Shown: in pieces, positions 59,659-64,000 of the stretch
Layout of the letters: every line of letters begins with the position of its first letter
Numbering within the stretch: position 1 is the stretch's first letter
Assembly: GCF_034113885.1 (NCBI RefSeq)
Contig: NZ_JAXEWM010000162.1
Location: forward strand, 1 to 64,000
Direction of reading: 5' to 3'
DNA length: 64,000 nt
Origin: Intestinibacter sp034113885
GTDB taxonomy: Bacteria; Bacillota; Clostridia; Peptostreptococcales; Peptostreptococcaceae
Translations under genes and position numbers: made by a program
The notes under the pieces: model-generated
Told to the model about the DNA's origin: nothing
What the model saw: only the letters and a program-made list of their open reading frames with translations
The model's database searches: none

Positions 59659-60729
59659 CTATCTTCTCTTGTTTGCTACTAAAACTTTTTCGAAGATTTC
59701 TTGGTCTTCAACTGATTTTCCTGTTCCTATAGCAACACAATCTAGTGGATATTCTGCTATGAAAACTGGCATTCCTGTTTCTTCTTTTACTAATAGATCA
59801 AGACCTTTTAATAATGCTCCTCCTCCTGTTAACATTATTCCGTTTTCCATTAAGTCGGCAGCAAGCTCTGGTTTTGTTTTTTCTAGAGTTATTTTTATTC
59901 CATTTACTATTGTATTAATAGGATCTTTTAAAGCATCTCTTATTTCTGCAGAAGATATATCGATTTTTTTAGGAAGACCTGTAACTAAGTCTCTACCGCT
60001 TATTTGAGCAGTTACTTCTTCTCCATCTTTATATGCTGAGCCTATGTTTATTTTTACATCTTCAGCAGTTCTTTCACCTATTAACAGGTTGTATTCTTTT
60101 TTAACGTAGTTAACTATCGCTTCGTCTAATTTGTTACCACCTATTCTTATAGATTCAGCAGTATCTATACCACCTAGTGATATTACAGCTATTTCTGATG
60201 TACCACCACCGATATCAACTACCATGTTTCCTTCTGGTTCTTCTACTCTAAGTCCAGCTCCTATAGCTGCAGCCATTGGTTCTTCTATTAAGAATACTTC
60301 TTTAGCTCCTGCTTGTTGGGCAGCTTCTTCTATAGCTTTCTTTTCTACTTCAGTAACACCATATGGTACACATATGGCTATTCTAGCACTTACAGCTCCA
60401 CCTTTTTTAGCAGTAGATTTTTGTATGAAGTAAGTTAACATTGATTGAGTTATATCAAAATCAGCTATAACCCCATCCTTCATAGGTCTTATTGCTTTTA
60501 TGTTTCCTGGTGTTCTACCTATCATTCTCTTTGCTTCTTCACCAACAGCTAAAACATCTTTGCTGTCGTCTCTTATTGCAACTACTGATGGTTCTCTAAG
60601 TACTATACCTTGGCCTTTAATGTATACTAATGTATTTGCAGTACCAAGGTCTATACCCATATCCTTTGTCATTTTTCCGAATCCAAAGAAAGATCCTTTT
60701 TGTTTTTTTTGTTTCTTTTCACTTGCCAT
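59659..60729 (-). CDS. mreB: Rod shape-determining actin MreB
   Basis: 356 residues. Actin-fold nucleotide motifs are DMGIDLGTANTLVYIKGQGIVLREPSVVA, VDIGGGTSEIAVISLGGI and LTGGGALLKGLD. An N-terminal Lys-rich stretch (MASEKKQKKQKGSFFGFGKM) may be a membrane-binding extension. Followed by mreC and mreD. Confidence 0.97.
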   Translation of the reverse strand: MASEKKQKKQKGSFFGFGKMTKDMGIDLGTANTLVYIKGQGIVLREPSVVAIRDDSKDVLAVGEEAKRMIGRTPGNIKAIRPMKDGVIADFDITQSMLTYFIQKSTAKKGGAVSARIAICVPYGVTEVEKKAIEEAAQQAGAKEVFLIEEPMAAAIGAGLRVEEPEGNMVVDIGGGTSEIAVISLGGIDTAESIRIGGNKLDEAIVNYVKKEYNLLIGERTAEDVKINIGSAYKDGEEVTAQISGRDLVTGLPKKIDISSAEIRDALKDPINTIVNGIKITLEKTKPELAADLMENGIMLTGGGALLKGLDLLVKEETGMPVFIAEYPLDCVAIGTGKSVEDQEIFEKVLVANKRR

Positions 60730-60760
60730 TTTTAAACGCTCCCTTCAATCTTACACTATA

Positions 60761-61468
60761 TCAAATCAACATATTTTCTTTAAAACTAAAATACAATCCA
60801 TCACCTATAATTATATGGTCAATTACTTCAATGCCTATTATTTTCCCACACTCAACAAGCCTATTTGTAATAGACTTATCTTCTGTAGAAGGTGTTGGAC
60901 ATCCTGATGGATGATTATGTATTAATATAATCTTATTGCTACTTCGTCTAATTGCCGCTCTAAAAACTTCCCTTGGATGGACTAAGGATGCATTTAAAGT
61001 ACCCACTGAAATATCTACATCTGTAATTATTTCATTTTTAGTATTTAAAAGTACTATTTTAAATATCTCCTTTGATTCGTATCTCAACATATCCATGTAA
61101 TATTTGTATACATCCCAAGGATTTTTTATTTTGTATTTAGGTGGCATATAACTGGAAGCTCTGACTCCTAATTCTACAGCTGCCTTTATTTGAGTAGCCT
61201 TAGTAAGTCCAATACCATCTATACTACATAGCTCTTCTATACTTATATCATATAAATCTCTTATATTTATTAATTTTTCCTTAAATATTTGATTAGAAAG
61301 CTCTATAGCATTGTGTTTTTTGTTTCCAGTTCTAATAATAATAGCTAACAATTCAGCATCAGATAATGATTTTACACCTTTTGTCAGCATTTTCTCTCTA
61401 GGTCTATCACTTTCTAACATGTTTTTTATGTTAAGACCGTTATTTAAAGTTTCTTGCAGATGAATCAT
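60761..61468 (-). CDS. radC: RadC family protein (JAB/MPN domain)
   Basis: 235 residues. A helix-hairpin-helix region (SIEELCSIDGIGLTKATQIKAAVELG) is followed by the MPN+ metal motif LIHNHPSGCPTPSTED. The function is uncertain despite the DNA-repair name. The ATG at 61468 overlaps the maf stop (GGATGA) and touches the GGAGG site, so the true start may be slightly downstream. Between maf and mreB, as in Bacillus. Confidence 0.92.
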   Translation of the reverse strand: MIHLQETLNNGLNIKNMLESDRPREKMLTKGVKSLSDAELLAIIIRTGNKKHNAIELSNQIFKEKLINIRDLYDISIEELCSIDGIGLTKATQIKAAVELGVRASSYMPPKYKIKNPWDVYKYYMDMLRYESKEIFKIVLLNTKNEIITDVDISVGTLNASLVHPREVFRAAIRRSSNKIILIHNHPSGCPTPSTEDKSITNRLVECGKIIGIEVIDHIIIGDGLYFSFKENMLI

Positions 61469-62049
61469 CCTCCATAAAATAGATTTATATCAAAGTGATC
61501 CTTTAACAAATCGCTGAGTTTAGAAATAGGAAGTCCAACTATGTTGAAATAATCACCTTGTATACCTTCAACTAATAGAGCTCCATATCCTTGTATTCCA
61601 TACCCACCTGCTTTATCTAATGATTCCTTAGTATTTATATAATCTTTAATAGAGTCCTCACTTAAATCTTTAAACGTAACATAGCTTACTTGATAGTCGT
61701 TTACAACTATTCCCTTTTTTAAATTAATCAAGCTAATACCTGTAATAACCCTGTGTGTTTTATTCGATAGCTTTTGTATCATATCAAATGCTTCTTCTTC
61801 ATCTTTAGGCTTACCTAAAACTTCATCTCCTAAAACAACAATTGTATCAGCTCCTATAACCAATTTCTCTCTGTTTTTCTGTGCTACATCAAATGCCTTT
61901 TCATATGCAAGCCTAACTACCATACTCTCAGGAGATTCTTCTTCAAAAACTGCTTCTTCGATTTCGCTTTTTTGAATTTCGAATTTAAGCTTAGTATTTT
62001 GTAAAATTTCTTTTCTCCTCGGTGAAGCCGACGCTAATATAATTTCCAT
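61465..62049 (-). CDS. maf: Maf family nucleoside triphosphate pyrophosphatase
   Basis: 194 residues. It opens with EIILASASPRRKEIL, the family signature, then VIGADTIVVLGDEVLGKPKDEEEA and YGIQGYGALLVEGIQGDYFNIVGLPI. It likely hydrolyses dTTP/UTP or modified nucleotides. First gene of the maf-radC-mre-mrd-min run. Confidence 0.94.
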   Translation of the reverse strand: MEIILASASPRRKEILQNTKLKFEIQKSEIEEAVFEEESPESMVVRLAYEKAFDVAQKNREKLVIGADTIVVLGDEVLGKPKDEEEAFDMIQKLSNKTHRVITGISLINLKKGIVVNDYQVSYVTFKDLSEDSIKDYINTKESLDKAGGYGIQGYGALLVEGIQGDYFNIVGLPISKLSDLLKDHFDINLFYGG

Positions 62050-62274
62050 TTATTCACCTTCTCGTACTTAAATTTTGTACTAATTAAGTTTATCACTATA
62101 TTGTAAAAATTTCAATCTTAATATAGGCTCTTTTCTTTCATAAATCTTATATTTTTTAAAAAAATTTATTTTATTTAAATAAATATTATTTTTATTTAAA
62201 ATTTTCTTATTTTTGTTAAGAATTTTGTAATAATATTTACATTTAATCTTAAGGTTATTTGTCTTTAAAGCAAT
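62050..62274. other. Intergenic region before maf
   Basis: AT-rich, no gene seen. A possible minus-strand promoter is TTGAAA (62110-62115), 17 bases, TAAACT (62087-62092). Otherwise nothing recognisable. Confidence 0.35.
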
Positions 62275-62308
62275 AAAATAAAGGTATAGAGATCTATACC
62301 TTTATTTT
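62275..62308 (-). terminator. Terminator of the rnf operon
   Basis: AAAATAAAGGTATAGA (62275-62290) and TCTATACCTTTATTTT (62293-62308) are perfect 16-base inverted copies. The minus strand continues ATTGC after the TTTATTTT arm. It lies 24 bases after the rnfB stop. Confidence 0.85.
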
Positions 62309-62331
62309 GTCCATATTCTATTTTTTCATAT

Positions 62332-63312
62332 CTATTGTTCTACACATTTTATTGCGTCTTTTTTACATTTTTGCATGCATAGATGACATCCTTTACATTT
62401 TTCTGGATCAACTTTGTGTGGTTGTTTTTTGTCACCTTCTATAGCTCCAAATGGACAAACTCTAGCACAAGCTGTACAACCTATACATTTTTGTTCATCT
62501 ATAGCTACTATACGTCTATCTGATATATCTCCTGCAGATATAACTTTCTTTGGACATTTAACTGCACATTGTTTACATCCTATACACTTAGAGTAATCTA
62601 TTGTAGCTTTATTATTTTCTACAGTTATTGCTCCAACTGGACAAGCTTTTTCACAAGCCTTACATCCTATACATCCAGCAGAACATTTAGCTTTAACAAC
62701 TTTACCTGGATCTTTAGAGCTACAATCTACAACAACTTCTTTACTAGCTGGTTTTTTAGCTATTATTCCTTTTGGACAAGCTTCCATACATTTTCCACAA
62801 AGAACACATTTATCTTCATCTACTACAGCTACTCCATCTACTACTTTTATTGCATCGAATTTACAAACAGATACACAAGTACCAAGACCTAAGCAACCAA
62901 AGCTACAATCTTTTGGTCCACCTATTAAAGCTATTGCAGCTCTACAATCCCCGATACCTTGGTATTCATATTTATTTGCTGCACTTGAACAACTACCTTT
63001 ACACATAACATGTGCAACCATTTTTTCTCCTGCATCAGCTGAAACTCCCATGATTTCTCCAACTTTTGCGGCTACTGCAGCCCCTCCAACTGGACAAGCA
63101 TTTACAGGTGCTTCACCTTTTGCTATAGCAGCTGCTACCCCTCCACAACCTGGGTATCCACAACCACCACAGTTTGCTCCAGGAAGTACTTCAAGTATTT
63201 TAGCTTCTCTTTCATCAACTTCAACTGCGAATTTTTGTGCAGCGAAAGCTAAGACAGCACCAAATATTAAGCCCATGACTCCTAATAATATTACTGATTT
63301 TAATATTTCCAC
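62332..63312 (-). CDS. rnfB: RNF complex subunit RnfB (polyferredoxin)
   Basis: 326 residues. One N-terminal membrane helix is followed by the Fe-S domain NCGGCGYPGCGG. A first ferredoxin half follows (CSFGCLGLGTCVSVC), then five more CxxCxxCxxxC motifs: CVLCGKCMEACP, CIGCKACEKACP, CIGCKQCAVKCP, CIGCTACARVCP and CKGCHLCMQKCK. That is about six ferredoxin-type clusters plus the N-terminal one, more than the two to four of E. coli RsxB-like forms. It takes electrons from ferredoxin to the complex that drives Na+ or H+ export and reduces NAD+. Last gene of the operon. Confidence 0.96.
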   Translation of the reverse strand: MEILKSVILLGVMGLIFGAVLAFAAQKFAVEVDEREAKILEVLPGANCGGCGYPGCGGVAAAIAKGEAPVNACPVGGAAVAAKVGEIMGVSADAGEKMVAHVMCKGSCSSAANKYEYQGIGDCRAAIALIGGPKDCSFGCLGLGTCVSVCKFDAIKVVDGVAVVDEDKCVLCGKCMEACPKGIIAKKPASKEVVVDCSSKDPGKVVKAKCSAGCIGCKACEKACPVGAITVENNKATIDYSKCIGCKQCAVKCPKKVISAGDISDRRIVAIDEQKCIGCTACARVCPFGAIEGDKKQPHKVDPEKCKGCHLCMQKCKKDAIKCVEQ

Positions 63313-63331
63313 AATACTTCACCCCCTGTTT

Positions 63332-63907
63332 TTATAGTTTTATTAATCCTGTGAATCCTAAGAAAGCTATTGACATTAATGCTGCAGATATTAATGTTAT
63401 AGGAAATCCCTTAAATGCATCTGGAATATCTGCAAGCTCTAATCTTTCTCTAATTCCTGCGAATAAAACTATTGCTAATGTGAAACCTAAACCTGCACCA
63501 ACACCATTTATTAATGTTTGTAATATATTATAACTTTTTTGAACATTAACAAGTGCTATACCTAAAACTGCACAGTTTGTAGTTATAAGAGGTAAGTAAA
63601 CACCTAATGCTTGATATAAAGCTGGACTCATTTTCTTAAGTGCCATTTCAACAAATTGAACTATTGAAGCTATTACAAGTATAAATGCTATAGTTTGTAA
63701 GAACTCAGTTCCTGTTGCTACTAATATCATTTGTACAAAATATGTTATTAAAGAAGCTAGGCCCAAAACGAATGTAACCGCAGCTCCCATACCTGCCGCT
63801 GTATCTACTTTCTTAGAAACACCTAAGAAAGGACATATACCTAAGAATTGTGATGTTATAACGTTGTTAACAAGGACAATACTTAGTAATAAAAGAATAT
63901 AATTCAT
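63332..63907 (-). CDS. rnfA: RNF complex subunit RnfA
   Basis: 191 residues with six membrane helices. The NQR/RNF signatures are NNVITSQFLGICPFLGVSKK and LITTNCAVLGIALVN, whose two Cys line the intramembrane Fe-S site. Between rnfE and rnfB, the clostridial rnfCDGEAB order. Confidence 0.97.
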   Translation of the reverse strand: MNYILLLLSIVLVNNVITSQFLGICPFLGVSKKVDTAAGMGAAVTFVLGLASLITYFVQMILVATGTEFLQTIAFILVIASIVQFVEMALKKMSPALYQALGVYLPLITTNCAVLGIALVNVQKSYNILQTLINGVGAGLGFTLAIVLFAGIRERLELADIPDAFKGFPITLISAALMSIAFLGFTGLIKL

Positions 63908-63926
63908 AATATTTCCCTCCTAAAAA

Positions 63927-64000
63927 TTAAGCGCTTTTCTTTGAAACTTTATTAAATATTGCCATTAAGATTCCTAATGTTAAGAATGCTCCTGGAGGTA
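63927..64000 (-). CDS. rnfE: RNF complex subunit RnfE (partial, C-terminus only)
   Basis: Only the last 23 codons lie in the window: PPGAFLTLGILMAIFNKVSKKSA then stop. The PPGAFLTLG ending is typical of RnfE/RsxE. The operon continues off the window with rnfG, rnfD and rnfC expected. Confidence 0.88.
   Translation of the reverse strand, partial: PPGAFLTLGILMAIFNKVSKKSA

Noticed and set aside
59420..60007. 195-codon plus-strand reading frame opposite mreC and mreB
   Set aside because: Shadow of conserved genes; its composition mirrors the opposite strand, with no start signal.

Overview
The window is a stretch of low-GC, AT-rich chromosome from an anaerobic Firmicute. Gene content and gene order (priA-def-fmt-Zn peptidase-rsmB-rlmN-stp-prkC-rsgA; mreBCD-mrdA-minCDE; the paired radical-SAM genes before rng-rplU-prp-rpmA-obg; a six-subunit-type RNF complex) are those of Clostridia. 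They fit best with the Peptostreptococcaceae (Clostridioides/Peptostreptococcus relatives). The genus cannot be fixed from the sequence alone. No rRNA, tRNA, CRISPR array, insertion sequence or prophage was seen. Nearly all genes lie on the minus strand; the plus-strand exceptions are rqcH, one sigma/anti-sigma pair, an SPL-like radical SAM gene, recX with a 27-codon gene, and rnz.

Layout. 1-16.7 kb: a long minus-strand housekeeping run. It reads, in transcription order, small Fe-S nitroreductase, small membrane protein, M50-type protease, dapF, yicC, gmk, rpoZ, coaBC, priA, def, fmt, Zn peptidase, rsmB, rlmN, stp, prkC and rsgA (cut by the window edge). 16.9-25.9 kb: accessory and stress genes. 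These are RqcH (plus strand), a CPBP protease, a Cu/Zn-SOD-like protein without a signal peptide, PanE, two divergent ECF sigma/anti-sigma modules, and an SPL-family radical SAM protein. 25.9-30.8 kb: the most unusual part. It holds yjdF with its riboswitch and a strong promoter, a two-gene unit that looks like a truncated, split DUF4132-family protein behind a promoter carrying two LexA-like operators, a flippase-like membrane protein and a solitary OLD-family nuclease. 30.9-32.9 kb: pyrR-uraA behind a PyrR-type attenuator. 33-40 kb: rluD, lspA, a polysaccharide deacetylase, leuS with a complete T-box leader, rsfS, yqeK and nadD. 40-44.6 kb: recX, a very small membrane-protein gene, an ECF vitamin transporter S subunit, a class V aminotransferase, a DUF4846 lipoprotein and rnz. 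44.8-51.7 kb: yhbY, obg, rpmA, prp, rplU (with an L21-type leader), rng and the two linked radical SAM genes. 52-62 kb: the cell-shape and division cluster maf-radC-mreBCD-mrdA-minCDE plus rodA. 62.3-64 kb: the end of the RNF operon.

Regulation that can be read directly includes a leucine T-box (specifier CTT), a pyrimidine attenuator with a PyrR loop CAGAGA, a yjdF riboswitch whose CCTCCTT segment can pair with the yjdF Shine-Dalgarno sequence, two LexA-like boxes, and about twenty stem-loop terminators.

Best candidates for something undescribed: the DUF4132-like gene pair with twin SOS-like operators and an A AAA AAA slippery heptamer at the gene junction; the 27-codon membrane gene whose last codons and terminator share a 21-bp perfect palindrome with the convergent ECF gene; and a structured non-coding stretch at 51.9-52.0 kb.
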